A stretch of 64,000 nt of DNA from assembly GCA_003255025.1 (NCBI GenBank), contig QANY01004982.1, forward strand, positions 372,591 through 436,590, written 5' to 3'. The translations under genes and the position numbers were made by a program. Shown here piece by piece: positions 49,669 to 60,929 of the stretch. The notes under the pieces are model-generated. The model was not told the origin of the DNA. It saw nothing but the letters and a program-made list of their open reading frames with translations, and ran no database searches. Source of the DNA: Datisca glomerata (Eukaryota; Streptophyta; Magnoliopsida; Cucurbitales; Datiscaceae). Each line of letters begins with the position of its first letter. Within the stretch, counting starts at the first letter, position 1.

Positions 49669-49739
49669 ATTAGAAAGAAAGATGAAGCCGAGTACGTACG
49701 ATTGCATTCTCAACATCACCATCAGTACAAACTATAATC

Positions 49740-51087
49740 TACATGGTCAGTACCGTACAATTTTCCAAAAAAAAATATTTTACACGAGAGGAGTTGAATA
49801 CTCAGTCACCACATTCAATGCATGTTTAATAATAAGAAATAGTGCGCTTCTAGGATATTTAGTATTCACTGTTTTAATGAAATGATTTTTGGAATTTAAA
49901 AAAAGTAATATAATAAATTTTATTCTACGAAAAAGTTTTGAGTTTTCAATATAAAAAAAAAGTGAATGTAAACCCAAAAGGGGCTACTGATGAATACAAC
50001 CAGAGCACTTATTCAATCTACTATCTCTCACTTTCCTACTTACGACGTTGATTGTTTATCGTCCTGTAAAATTCTTTTACATCCTTTTAAGCTCTTCTAG
50101 CTATTATGCTCTACTTTCCCTTCTCTACATAACATCAAAATAGTTCTTGTTGCACGAAATACGATCTGGAACTAGCTTAGTTCTGTTGGGGTTGGCTTTA
50201 AATTTAGGCTACCAATGGAATAATTGTGGGTTGTGCATTATGAACTGAATCTTCCTATTTGCGGTTTCCTCTTATGTTCAAGATGACAATTGAAAAGGAA
50301 CAAAAATATAGAACTGTAAAACAAAAAATAAATCTAGACGTTGCCAAACAGTAGATGTAAGAACTTATTGTTTAGTAGTGCCGTGTGTTGTTGGCAGATC
50401 TACATGTAAACAAAGATAAGAGAGATAGTAAAATTATCAAGTTGACATAGATGTGGTTCCGAAAAAATTAGACTCCAACAGTTAGTCATTATAAGATAGG
50501 TATGAAAGCAAAAGGTAGAGAGTAGTTACCTCAATATCAATAATGCTCAAGTATTTATAGAGGTTTCTAGATTTATAGTTTATATAGAACTCTATTTCTT
50601 TAACAGTTATGATTTATCAAGTAGTAATAAGAAATAAGTGGGGTGAATGAGGTAAGAGAAGCCCTCATTCGTCTTTCGGTGATCATGAGAGGCTCTAGCA
50701 CTTGGCTTAGGAACGACCATCTGTTAGGGCTCGTGAGCTTTTAAGGTAAATTCATCATTTTCTGAAGAATAAATAGAATAATAGATGGGGAAAGAGTAGA
50801 GAAAAGGTTATCTGAAGTTATAGACAGATCATCTACACTCATTTTTTCATATTTCATCAATTGAATTTCGTTATTGCTAAGGTGAAATTTTGTAACCTAT
50901 GATTCTTCTAACCTCGGCGTCTTATACAATGGGATAAAACTTATCAAATAGATGGACATGCTTATCATGTAGGTTCGGAAACTTATCTCCCTAAGTCTCT
51001 AAGTTGCTCATTGGTATACGATTCTTAGTGTCATGGATGTATGAGGATTCTATCTCTTATGATGGTCAATTTTTGTCACTCTTATGC
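49740..51087. other. No gene recognised; possible gypsy-2 3' LTR start
   Basis: A purine-rich run AAAAGGGG (49976-49983) followed by CTACTGATG resembles the polypurine tract and TGATG start of Tat LTRs, so the 3' LTR may begin at 49988. I could not match it to a 5' LTR. Nothing else is recognisable; the sequence is AT-rich. Confidence 0.35.
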
Positions 51088-51205
51088 GGTGAATAGTGAT
51101 TTCACGGTGATAGCGATCCATGCTAAATAATGATTTTGTAATGAATAGTGATTTTATGGTGAACAATGATTTCGTCGTGAACAACGATTTCACGGAGAAT
51201 AATGA
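51088..51205. repeat. Short tandem repeat, GTGAACAATGATTTC-type
   Basis: About seven imperfect copies of an 18-19-bp unit (for example GGTGAACAATGATTTCGTC). Related in unit sequence to 41235-41350. Confidence 0.75.
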
Positions 51206-51298
51206 TTTCACAGCACATTCCTAGAGAAATAAATGGAGAGACTTAACATAAATTATTGGGCCAATTTCAGTTTTGTTATCTCCTTTCGATAACAAGGA

Positions 51299-51484
51299 CT
51301 AAGTAAATTGTACCACTTTTGTTAGAAAGAGAGCCTTCTCCCATCTCCAATTTAAATAGTTTTTCATGAGATGTGACTTATTATTTACAAATGGTTTCTC
51401 ATACATGCCGGATAGTGCTTGCATCAACCCTGTCGTGGTCTTCTCCTTGGCAACGTTATGAGCCACATTCTTCTGTAGTGTCAA
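51299..51484 (-). pseudogene. Copia gag fragment
   Basis: A 61-codon minus-strand frame: LQKNVAHNVAKEKTTTGLMQ, ALSGMYEKPFVNNKSHLMKN, YLNWRWEKALF. This is the well known UBN2 gag block of Ty1/copia (AKEKTTxGLMxxLSxMYEKPSxxNKxxLMKxLFN). The conserved reading is lost on both sides, so it is an isolated piece. It differs in sequence from the copia-2 and copia-3 gags. Confidence 0.8.
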
Positions 51485-52944
51485 TCGTATGAGTCCCAGT
51501 ATCTATCAATGAAGGAGCTATAAATCTACTTTTGACGTTTAGTCTGGTTTCCTTCCTGACAGAGGCTGATCCATCTTTTTATCGTAGAGATAATTTTCAC
51601 TATGCATTCTTCAGAATGCAAACCACACCACTGAGCTTCTTGATTCCATGAACATACCTTCCTTCTTCTCCAACCATCGCTCTGAATCATTATTAACTAT
51701 ATACATCACGAATTAACTGTTTATAATTCTATCTTCCTGTGTCCTATAAAATCGTGAATGTACCTCATTTTGGTGTAAATGTACCTCCTGGCACTATAGT
51801 TGTGTATAGTATTGATATGTTATAACAAAAAAAGATACTTCTTGTTTGGTCAAAGTCCTCAACCTGATTGCCAATTGTGAGAAGTTAGTCATTCAGACAG
51901 TACGGTCAGGTTTGTACGGCCTAGATTGGTGCAAATGAAAAAGTAAAAGTCATATTTTACATTTCAACAGATAAGACTAAAAATGGACTGTCAAGACCAA
52001 ATCAGATAGTGGAAACTGCCATTGGGGCAAAAAATCCCTTTCCCAAATTGTACCTCAGGTTTACTCTGCTGCAGTACTCTGTCCCTTTAGAGAAATTATG
52101 GTGGAAAAACTCCTGAGAAGGAAAAAAAATGAAATTTTGATTTATGTTTAGTTCATGATGAAATGTAGCGATTTTTAGGGAAAATGACTAAGTTATTTCT
52201 GCTCTAGCAAAATTTATTGTTAGACGCTCTAACAATCTGACGTTGAAATTAACACTTACTAGATCTCAATCTAGCGAACAATTTTAGCTAGACTATTATC
52301 TAGCAGACACAAAATTCAATAAAAACACTTTCAGATAAAATCGGTAAATTTTTTTTCTCACATAAATCAATATTAAATTTGATAAAAAAAACATATCAGC
52401 ATCTTAAAATCCTATTTTCTTGGAAACGCCCCTCCAAAAGTTGATTTGTTCAAAGATACCCCTACACTAATTTTGACTTATTTATACCCGTGGCCAATCA
52501 TCTTCTAAATTTTTCTCCAATTCTTCCCCTCATACCCTTTTTACACTCATCCAATTAAATATCAAATCATTCTTCAATGTCAAATCATGGCTAATGGGAT
52601 TGCTAGCAGAAAAGAAAAGAAGAGTAGAGAGAACAGAAGACTTACGAAGAAGAAGAAGAAGAAGAAAGGAAAGTAAACAAAATGAAAGGGAAGGGAAGAA
52701 TTTATATTGGCTTCGGACACGAAAGGTTATAGAAATTAATCAAGAAAAATGAAATGATGACTGACATGCGCTCGATTAAAGGGAAAATTGTAGGTGAAAT
52801 AGACCGTCGCTGCTAACAGCTATTCAGGGTTTGACAACTGAAAAGAAGGATGACATGTTCTGACAAAAAGATAAATAGCGGCCATTAAATCTGAGCACAA
52901 AAATGGAAGCGACAAAAGAAATAATTGAGGAGAGTCAAAACGTC
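51485..52944. other. No gene recognised
   Basis: No long frame or family motif. A (GAA)n run lies at 52640-52675. Purine-rich sequence leads into the minisatellite. Confidence 0.4.
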
Positions 52945-53275
52945 AGAATAGAAATCGAAGCGTCAAAACAGACCCCTAGCGAGAACAGAAATCGAAGCGC
53001 CAGAGCAAACCCCTAGCGAGAATAGAAATCTAAGGGTCAGACCAGACCCTGGCGAGAATATTAAAGTGTCAGAACAGGCCCTTAGCGAGAACATAAATTG
53101 AAGCGCCAAAATAGAGCCCCAAAGAGAACAAAAATTGAAGCGCCACAGCAGACCCCCAACGAGAATGGAAATCGAAGCGTTAGAGTAAACCCCTAGCGAG
53201 AATGAAAATCAAAGTATCAGAGCAGACACTTAGCGAGAATGGAAATTAGAGCGTCAAAACAGACCATTGATGTGA
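52945..53275. repeat. Minisatellite, ~37-38-bp unit
   Basis: About nine imperfect copies of a unit reading CGAAGCGCCAGAGCAGACCC then CTAGCGAGAACAGAAAT. It is GC-richer than the flanks. It may be the 3' array of another Tat-type element, but no coding remnant adjoins it. Confidence 0.85.
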
Positions 53276-54370
53276 ACAGGAGAATGAAACGACAGAAGAG
53301 AAAGCTCACACAACCATCAAACGCACGTCATTTAGTAAGGTAATGACTATTATTGCTAACTTTTGTAGGTCATTATTATTGCAGGTCTCAATGAATCTAG
53401 TGTTTAAAACCGAGGAATCGAATCATTACACCTGAATGAAGAGAGATTTCATCAAGTGTAATGAGGGCAAATGAAGAGGAATAATTCTCAGTGTTCGGCC
53501 ATATTAACGGAGAAGAAAAATAATTAAATCCAATGCCACAGAAGCATTATCAGAATAGTTGAATTTGTCATGCTGGTAGATCTGAAGAAGCTGATCTGAA
53601 ACTACTCGCCTAACCAAGGTAGTTGAAGTATAAATGTCGCATAGGAAGTAACGAAAGCCAGAGAAGGGGACGAAATCATCATCATGGCAAAGCTGGTAGC
53701 AATCACTACAATCGTCAGATTCGTCACACTACGCCAAATAATTCAAATATAAAAAGTTGTTAATACTGATAAGCAAGGTTCAGTTATTCACTTAAAAGAT
53801 GAAGCAACTCCTCAAAGATAAACTCAATCTCAAAGAATATTCCGTTTATTCTTGTTTTATTTCAGAAATTAAGTTGTATTACAAGCCTATAATACAAACC
53901 AAATTGTAAACTGGAGGATCATCGAATACAAACCATTGCAAATTGCTTACTCTCGTGCTTATTTTCTCTGCTCTTGATATTTTCTATTTTAGAGGAAAAA
54001 ATTATTTACACTTAACATAGATCAGAATTGTATCTCCAATAATAGTGTCCTACAAATTTCTCTCCTAGCTACTAAGGATAAACAGTTATTTTTAGGTGGT
54101 TTTAAACCATCTTGATGTATTCTTTTCTTATAATAAACTTTCTCAATTTAAAAAAAAAAATAGACAAAATAAGTCATAATATTTATTTGAAGGCGTACGT
54201 GCTCACTAGGAGATTGTCTGGCTGACTAATTCAAAGTGGATAAATGGCTTATATATAGACAAATCATTATTATAGGATAGTTAAATAAAACATTGTTTCC
54301 AAATATAAACGCGTGAAGGATTCCACCCAATAAAAAACCCCAACATTTTCCAATTTCACTCGGATAAACA
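53276..54370. other. No gene; repeat debris and promoter region of the NAC gene
   Basis: 53880-54162 ends in an A-run preceded by TAATAAACTTTCTCAATTT, the look of a LINE 3' tail, but no LINE coding sequence adjoins it. The last ~200 bp upstream of 54370 should contain the NAC promoter. Confidence 0.35.
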
Positions 54371-54380
54371 CTCTCTCTTA

Positions 54381-54390
54381 TATATAAATA
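54381..54390 (+). promoter_or_regulatory. TATA box of the NAC gene
   Basis: TATATAAATA 77 bp before the start codon, preceded by a CT-rich tract (CTCTCTCT). Expected transcription start is near 54415. Confidence 0.65.
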
Positions 54391-54466
54391 TATCCTTTGT
54401 ACCAATTCTATTTATTTTAAATCCCAACACCAAACATAAAGAGAGAAACAACTCAAGCAATTAACA

Positions 54467-55470
54467 ATGGATGAACACCCACCCGGCTTTCGCTTCTACC
54501 CAACTGAAGAAGAGCTTGTTTCTTTCTATTTGCCGAACCAACTCGACGGCAGACGGCAAGACATGCACCACGTCATCCCTGTCCTTGACATTTACAACTT
54601 TGAGCCGTGGCACCTACCAAGTACAAATCTCTATTACTCGACATATTATTAGACGTGTCAGCTTCAACTAGGCTAGCACGCCATTAAACACTTGAATGGT
54701 TAAAACCAGTTCTCAAAACACAATTAAAATGAATCACGTAAAGAACAAACCTGCTTTCGGGTCATTTCTTAGAATAGAATGGCAGTAATTAATGACGTGA
54801 TATTGCAGAGTGGTCAGGAGAAATGTGCAAAGGAGACGTAGAGCAATGGTTTTACTTTGTGCCAAGACAGGAAAGAGAAGCAAGAGGGGGAAGGCCCAAC
54901 AGATCAACAGCTTCTGGGTACTGGAAAGCTACAGGCTCACCTGGCTATGTTTACTCTTCCAATAACAGAGTGATTGGAGTGAAGAAAACCATGGTTTTTT
55001 ACAAAGGGAAAGCTCCTACTGGAAGAAAAACAAAATGGAAAATGAATGAATATATAGCTATTCAACAACAACAAATTCCCTCTACTTCTTCCTCTTCTAT
55101 TCCCAAGGTAATAATTAATTGTGCTTTCTTTTTCACATCCAATATTAAAATTCGTTCTTTTCGTTAACTCTTATTTTTGGTATAGTTGAGGCATGAATTC
55201 AGTCTGTGCCGAGTTTATGTCGTGTCGGGAAGCTTTCGAGCGTTTGATCGACGGCCAGTAAAAGGGAAAGCAGAGCCGCAATCGAACGAGAACACGGCTG
55301 ATGCATCTTCTCAAATCACAATAATGGAGGTCCCGGACCCGGACCCGGTCTCGGTCCAAGCTAGTTCAACTGAAAATTCATTATCAGGGTATCACCCAGA
55401 GGCTGGAGGGAGTACTAACTGGGTGATGAATGAGTCCCCCTTGGATTGGGAACATTTAGATTGGCTCTAA
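54467..55470 (+). CDS. NAC transcription factor, ANAC090/061-like
   Basis: Three exons: 54467-54620, 54809-55107 and 55186-55470. They have GT-AG introns of 188 and 78 bp and give 245 residues. The intron positions are the standard NAC ones. The NAC domain covers residues 1 to ~165: subdomain [57 protein letters not shown] and [36 protein letters not shown] and [24 protein letters not shown]. The C-terminus is acidic and ends [12 protein letters not shown], a short aromatic/acidic activation-type motif also seen at the end of Arabidopsis ANAC090. The protein should bind DNA as a dimer in the nucleus; ANAC090-type factors act in senescence and stress signalling. The open frame, splice sites and promoter suggest a live gene. 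Confidence 0.93.
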
Positions 55471-56164
55471 ATCGCAAACCAATTTGTCCTGTAGCTGTAG
55501 TTGTAGCCCATCTGAACTATTGTAGTAGTATAGGCAGAGCTTGACTTCATTTTAAGCCATTTATTACTCACTTATTATCAACAATGCACGGCCAAGATTC
55601 ATGTAACTTCACCCTCTTCCAACAATTTGAAGCAGAAATGTAGAGCCAAGAGCATCTTATTCTCACGTGGGATGTTAATTTATGTAAATTATGTGCCACT
55701 TAAATTATGTGCTCGCTGTCAATTTGGTCGATGGAGTTTTTAATTGAACCAAATTTGTTCATGAACTTATAAATTATTAGCATTTAACATCGTTCAATAA
55801 CAAGAACAATTAAAAAATATTGAAAAAAAATGTTACTTGTTAATGATTTGTAGTTCAGAAACCAAATTTGAAAAATTAAAATTTCCAAGAAATAAATTAA
55901 AAGAAGAAACAAACTTTAAAGGTTTATTGATGTATGATTTTAGAATGATCTGACCCTCCGCTTATGTTGAAGAAGACTGGTGACCTTCAAGAAAAAAGCT
56001 AAGAGATGAAACCGGGAAAGTACCCCCAAAACTCCTCTAATGTTAAGTTAATAAGAAGAAGAGTATGTGTAAGAAGAGAGCAAGGTCAGAGAGAAGTCTC
56101 TGGCACCTATGTGAGTTCGTCGCCCGGTGCTTTCTAGCTAGTTCATTTCAGATGTAGCCTAGGG
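55471..56164. other. No gene recognised (3' flank of the NAC gene)
   Basis: Includes the NAC 3' UTR for perhaps 200 bp. From ~55930 the sequence (CCTCCGCTTATGTTGAAG, then ACTCCTCTAATGTTAAGTTA) has the look of a decayed LTR. Confidence 0.35.
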
Positions 56165-56445
56165 TCATTTTGGATAAGGGCGGAGTCATGTCATGTGAGG
56201 TCAGGGGATAATCTCGAACAAAGTTTCAATGTCATATTGGATAAGAGTCTAGATTCATCTCAAATGAGGCCTTAAGTTCATTCCGGATGAGTTTGAGAGT
56301 CATTTAGGATGAAGTTAAGTTCATCTCAAATGAGCATGCGTCATGCTAGTGAGTCAAGAATCATTTGAGATGAAGTCTTAGAGGTCATCTTAAATGAAAG
56401 TTTTCAGTTTATCTCGGATGAGGTTTCAACTTCATATCGAACGGA
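56165..56445. repeat. Degenerate repeat, TTCATCTCGGATGAG-type
   Basis: About ten scattered copies of a ~25-bp unit around TTCATCTCAAATGAGG or TCATTTTGGATAAG. The core TCATCTCRAATGA is itself nearly palindromic. Confidence 0.6.
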
Positions 56446-56481
56446 CTCATCCCGTTGAAATATGCATGCACCATTTACATA

Positions 56482-56625
56482 TTATATGTATGTATGTGTA
56501 TATGTGTGTGCGCGCGGGGGCGTGTATGTGTGTATGTATGTATGTGTATATCTATATATATCCCTATCTATATATCTATATATCTATATATATGTATATT
56601 ATCTCCGTCGCCATTTATATATGTA
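56482..56625. repeat. TG/TA-rich microsatellite
   Basis: ATGTATGTATGTG, a GTGTGTGCGCGCGGGGG interruption, then TATATCTATATATC-type units. Open frames across it on the plus strand (Met/Cys/Tyr-rich) are products of the repeat. Confidence 0.9.
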
Positions 56626-56639
56626 TATCTAAATATTTA

Positions 56640-58680
56640 TTAACTCACCTTAACTAAATGTATGTAGGATTTGTGATATAAAAATGAATTTCGGTAACAT
56701 GGACTTAGATTCAGTGTCCATAGACCATTTAGTTTTATTTTTCCACATGCTTCCATGTGGTTGGTCAGAAAATTACTCAAAGAAAGGACAATGAGCAACG
56801 GTGTAAAGATCACGCTTACATATATATTAAAGTGTAAAAAAAAAAACATCTACTTAAAAAAAATCTTTCCTCATCGCTTACATATATATTAAAGTGTCAA
56901 TGTCATTACAGTTCTCCTCCATCGAAAAGAATCGGTTACAAATAAAGATCACGCGCTAACTTGAATAGCAAAAATCTTACACCCCTTACTTTGCACATGT
57001 ATCTATTTAATTTGAAAACTAATATATATCTATTTTGTTAAAATACGTTAGTTTAGGTATGAAAAATAAAATTATTCTTATAATTGATCTGATTTAATTA
57101 TTTTTTCTAACCTAAAATATAAATTGTATTAGAAAATATTGGATGTGAATATAAATAAAGTGAATTCAGGTTTAAATATAAATAAAATTATTCTCGTTGT
57201 TTTCAAAATTAAAAACAACGAGAGTAACTTTGATATTACATGTTATATAAACAACATTAGTTTTTGATTTAATAGTTTTGAGTAAACCTAATATTGAAAG
57301 ATGTTTGAGTTATTTTTTAAACTAGGCTACTCCATATATCATTTGAACAAATAAAATAGGGTATCACAATAATTTTTCCAAAATAATATTATAGTTAAGA
57401 AGTGGAGGCGACTTAAAGTAACATGATTTTGTAAGACACTTTTTTTGTGACAAAGTGCATCAATCTATTATGTTTTTGGTTTAATTAATTATACAAAAAC
57501 TTCTTCTAGTTTCAAAACATACATAGATACTTCCAATAGTTTCATTGTACTAACACGTAAGGGTTATTTGATTAGTGAAATCTAGAATTATCATAATAAT
57601 TGAATTGATTGTAATTAAATTGGTAGTAAAATATGATTGATAAATATGCCTTATTGTATGTTATATTCTCAACTCTATTTACTGCAAATTATACTTATTT
57701 TTATTTTTCAATAAAAATCATCTATGAATTAGATGAGAGATCACCGGACCATATGATTGTTTGATTATTTATATTGAAAAATAGTCTTTAATATTACACA
57801 GGATGGAGTGATTTCAAAATATAAAACTGAAAGAACATTAAAATTTTATACTTTTGGATTCTAATGTTATATAATTAATTCATAGTTTATAATATATACT
57901 CTCAATAAAACTTTAGGATAAACTTAATATTGCCCACCCAAACTATGCACATTTGGCACATTATCATCTAATTTTCTCTCACACTGCACATGGGCGTTGT
58001 TACTTTTTGGTGACGTTATCATCTAATGTTAACTTTGATCAAATTTAAAAGAAAATTTTATATTAGATGATTTAGTTGATATATTACTAGATTATTATTT
58101 ATTTGCGAAACGATGTCCTTTGTTGATACATTTGATATAGATAGTGAAAACGATGTTACTTATGTTTGATCAAATGATAAAGACATTGTGATTATTGAAA
58201 GTAGTACATATAACATTATTTATATTAACTATGGTATTGGTGTGTTTATGTTTTGTTTAGCTTTGTATTGTTTTATTCTTTTACTCATGGTTAAACTAAC
58301 ATTTTATAATGCAACACATGAGTAGATAAAATAAGCAATAAATATCAAGTCAACAAACATCTACGCATGATAACTTTCACTACTCTTTTACTATACTTTA
58401 TAATTTAGTAGATTGATGGGTTAAATTTTGTCTTTATTTTTTACAGGTTCAACAACTAATAAGAACAATATTGGAGCAACTAGAACAACTAAAAAGAAAG
58501 ATTCAAAGTTCATTAGCTTCAAAGTTTTTGTAATTAACTTTGTATATGTTATTTCTAGTTTACAATGTTAGAAATTTTGAAGATAATCATATTGTTTGCA
58601 ATGAAGAGTTATATTGTCTGCTGAGATATTTGTGTCATTTTATATTTCTTTTATTGTGCAATTTTAACATGTTGGCTTAA
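56640..58680. other. No gene recognised
   Basis: AT-rich. The 46-bp stretch ACATATATATTAAAGTGT recurs at 56818 and 56879. A piece around 58440-58540 (GTTCAACAACTAATAAGAAC, then AGCAACTAGAACAACTAAAA) may be a last exon of the CACTA element ending at 59089, but no family match supports it. Confidence 0.35.
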
Positions 58681-58689
58681 TGATTCAGT

Positions 58690-59089
58690 ATAAATTAAAA
58701 AAAATATATTATATATTACGACAACGGCTGGTAGACAAACCATCGTCGAAAATGGATACTAATCATGGCGGTTAGTTCAACCACCGTTGTCAATGAAGCT
58801 CGACGACAATTCGCCGTCCCCTATCTAAGTTGCGACGGGCATTCTAGCCACTATCATCTTAAATCCACGACGGTGGCTAGGTTACCCATCCTGAATTTGC
58901 ACCAACCTCACCCGTCATTTATGTAAGTTAGAAGGCGACAGTTCCTTGACCAACCGTTATCTTCTATCCACCGTCATCAATCATATTCTATTTTTTACGA
59001 TGTCATTTAAAATGACGGTTCGTCATCCGTCGTCTATAATTTTTTACGACGAAAATTTCTCATCATTAAAAATCAAATTTGTAATAGTG
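58690..59089. mobile_element. CACTA-like terminus with subterminal repeats
   Basis: Ends ...ATTTGTAATAGTG at 59089; on the minus strand the terminus is CACTATTACAAATTTGATTT. The preceding ~380 bp hold many copies of ACGACGGTT/CCGTCGTC-type motifs in both orientations, far more GC-rich than the surroundings. The other end was not found. It is not the same family as CACTA-1 or CACTA-2. Confidence 0.6.
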
Positions 59090-60694
59090 TGAACAAACTG
59101 TCAAGAAAAGTAAACTTTAGGTGAAAATGTTATAAGGAAAAACAACTTAAGGTGCTAATTTGAAGGGAAAAAGTTTCAGTGGCAATATGCAAAAGATGCT
59201 AAAATTTAGCTGAATTGTCAAAGCCAATTTTATTTTTTCATTATTTTCAATATAAATGTTGTTTGATAGTAATTTTACAATGAGAGAAAATAATAGAATA
59301 ATCCATTATTTTCAATATAATATTGTTCGATAGTAATTTATGAATGAGAGAAGATAGTAGAGTAGTGTAAAAACTAGGCCTGAATCACCTTAGGTTGACT
59401 TGAGCCAACAAAATATAAAAAGATAAATTTCCACTTTGTGAGGATCATGAATATTTCAATGAATCATAAACCACTAAATATAGTCTCATATCACAATGGG
59501 ATCGTCAGCGTGCTAACGTATATATGTCCTCACTACTATTATTTAAAATTAATGTTCCACGTGTTCTTAGCTGTAAATGATTTATGTAACAAATCTATTA
59601 TGGCCACATTATCCCCAAATTCGTATCTAAAATAAGCATTAAGATCGATTTAAAAATAATAATTAAGATCCTCATAATCTAATTAAAGACGAAGCCTGAA
59701 GTTTATTATTTTGTTTGTTCTTATATCAATTGTGAGTGAAAAATAATATGCTTAAATATTGTTTTAGCCCCTAACCAGTTAATCTAAACAATTTTGTAAT
59801 TCAATTTAGTTCTCATAAGTGTAGAGGGGTCCAAACATTGACTCGTCATAGTCGGAAGTTGACCCAGCTAGCATCCATTGGGTCTGTCGTTTAACCATGA
59901 TTCTCGATTCGACGTTGATATAATATTGTCTTGAAAAATTTATACATATAGTCAAGTTTTAAGGTAGTGTTTAGATAAACGTCAATCTTCTAGAGTTTTA
60001 AAAAAATAATAAGTTTCTACAATTATAATTGATTATGAACTAAAATATTCTTACTCTTAATATTTTAATTAATAAAATAAATTAATATTTTAATAGCAAT
60101 ATAAAATAATGATTTAGTTAATAAAATAAAATATTATTTTAATTAAAAATAATTTTAATAAATTGAATTTTGTTAATATTTAAATAATCAATTTTATTAT
60201 TTTTATTTTTATTTTGATAATATTAAAATAAATAATAATGCTAGACTAAACATTAATAAGATAATTTTTAATTAAATTAATATAGTGAGAGAGAAAGTCT
60301 GGAAAATAATATTTCAATGAGGGTAGGAGAGTAATTTTATTTGATATTAAGATTGCAATAACATTGTAATCTAGGATTGATTATATTTTATTCTGTAATT
60401 AGTCGCCTCAAAAGATTACAAATTAGGATTTCATGCAAACTAGAATTACAACTTTATTTAAGGATTACTCCAAATAAACATAATAGGTCAATTATAAAAG
60501 GATTACAGAATATGATAGCGGAAAACAAACGGGCCGTAATTTCAAAACCGTTCATTGATATGCCCGAAAAGCAAATCAATGATATACTACATAAGTACTA
60601 ACAACAAAAAATATATCCTTGATAAAATTTATAGCAAATAAATTTACACTAAAAGCCAATCATTCGTTAGCGCTGCATATATGTATAGGTATAT
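59090..60694. other. No gene recognised; possible decayed MITE
   Basis: 59964-60530 begins GGTAGTGTTTAGATAAACG and ends AACAAACGGGCCGTAA, with pieces such as GGATTACTCCAAATAAACA that are common in hAT-type MITEs. The ends match only weakly as inverted repeats. The rest is AT-rich spacer. Confidence 0.3.
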
Positions 60695-60915
60695 TTATAA
60701 ATTACTAGCTTCCACCGAAGAAGTAGGACAGTCGAATAAGGACTGATACGCACCATCAGTTGATGAACTGCCATTGATGAAACGTCTTCGCTGAAGATAG
60801 AACGCCTTGATGGACTGCCAAAAAAGATTGACCATCGATTGACGATTTGTCAAATTTCTAATAGAAAATTCTTCACAATCACCAGATGATTTCACAGATT
60901 CTTTGACACAACTGT
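60695..60915 (-). CDS. Possible terminal exon of an unidentified gene
   Basis: Minus-strand frame. A polypyrimidine tract and AG acceptor (CTCCAATTCAACAG on the minus strand, ending near 60916) precede TTGTGTCAAAGAATCTGTGA. It reads CVKESVKSSGDCEEFSIRNL, TNRQSMVNLFWQSIKAFYLQ, RRRFINGSSSTDGAYQSLFD and ends SSVEASNL-stop at 60695-60697. Composition is that of an ordinary soluble protein with no low complexity, and the frame is ~73 codons. I do not recognise the family. No upstream exon was found in 60930-62040, where a MITE sits. So it may be the end of a gene whose earlier exons lie further right, or a stranded fragment. Confidence 0.35.
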
Positions 60916-60929
60916 TGAATTGGAGGAAG

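Larger units (their letters stand above)
28210..49995 (+). mobile_element. Ty3/gypsy element gypsy-2 (Tat-like), host of nested insertions
   Basis: Plus-strand pieces in order: a promoter-like TATA (28232), gag (28436-29815), protease (29960-30290), then after copia-3 (30354-43876) RT, RNase H and integrase (to 46615), a tandem array (46738-47336), an antisense frame (47530-49390), the rpl22 insertion, and AAAAGGGGCTACTGATG at 49976-49992, which looks like a polypurine tract and LTR start. The array plus a reverse-strand frame downstream of integrase is the layout known for Tat-lineage elements. The interruption is clean: the broken protease-to-linker reading resumes on the far side of copia-3. 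Outer LTR edges were not resolved. Confidence 0.75.

Noticed and set aside
49243..49737. A functional nuclear rpl22 gene
   Set aside because: No transit-peptide exon, native ends replaced by unrelated sequence, and the N-terminal extension is antisense to a retroelement frame.
56394..56657. Met/Cys/Tyr-rich membrane-like frames
   Set aside because: Produced by the TG/TA microsatellite.
57920..59215. Possible inverted-repeat pair around the 58.7-59.1 kb CACTA terminus
   Set aside because: Only short AT-rich similarity (around ACTATGCACATTTGGCAC); not convincing as terminal repeats.
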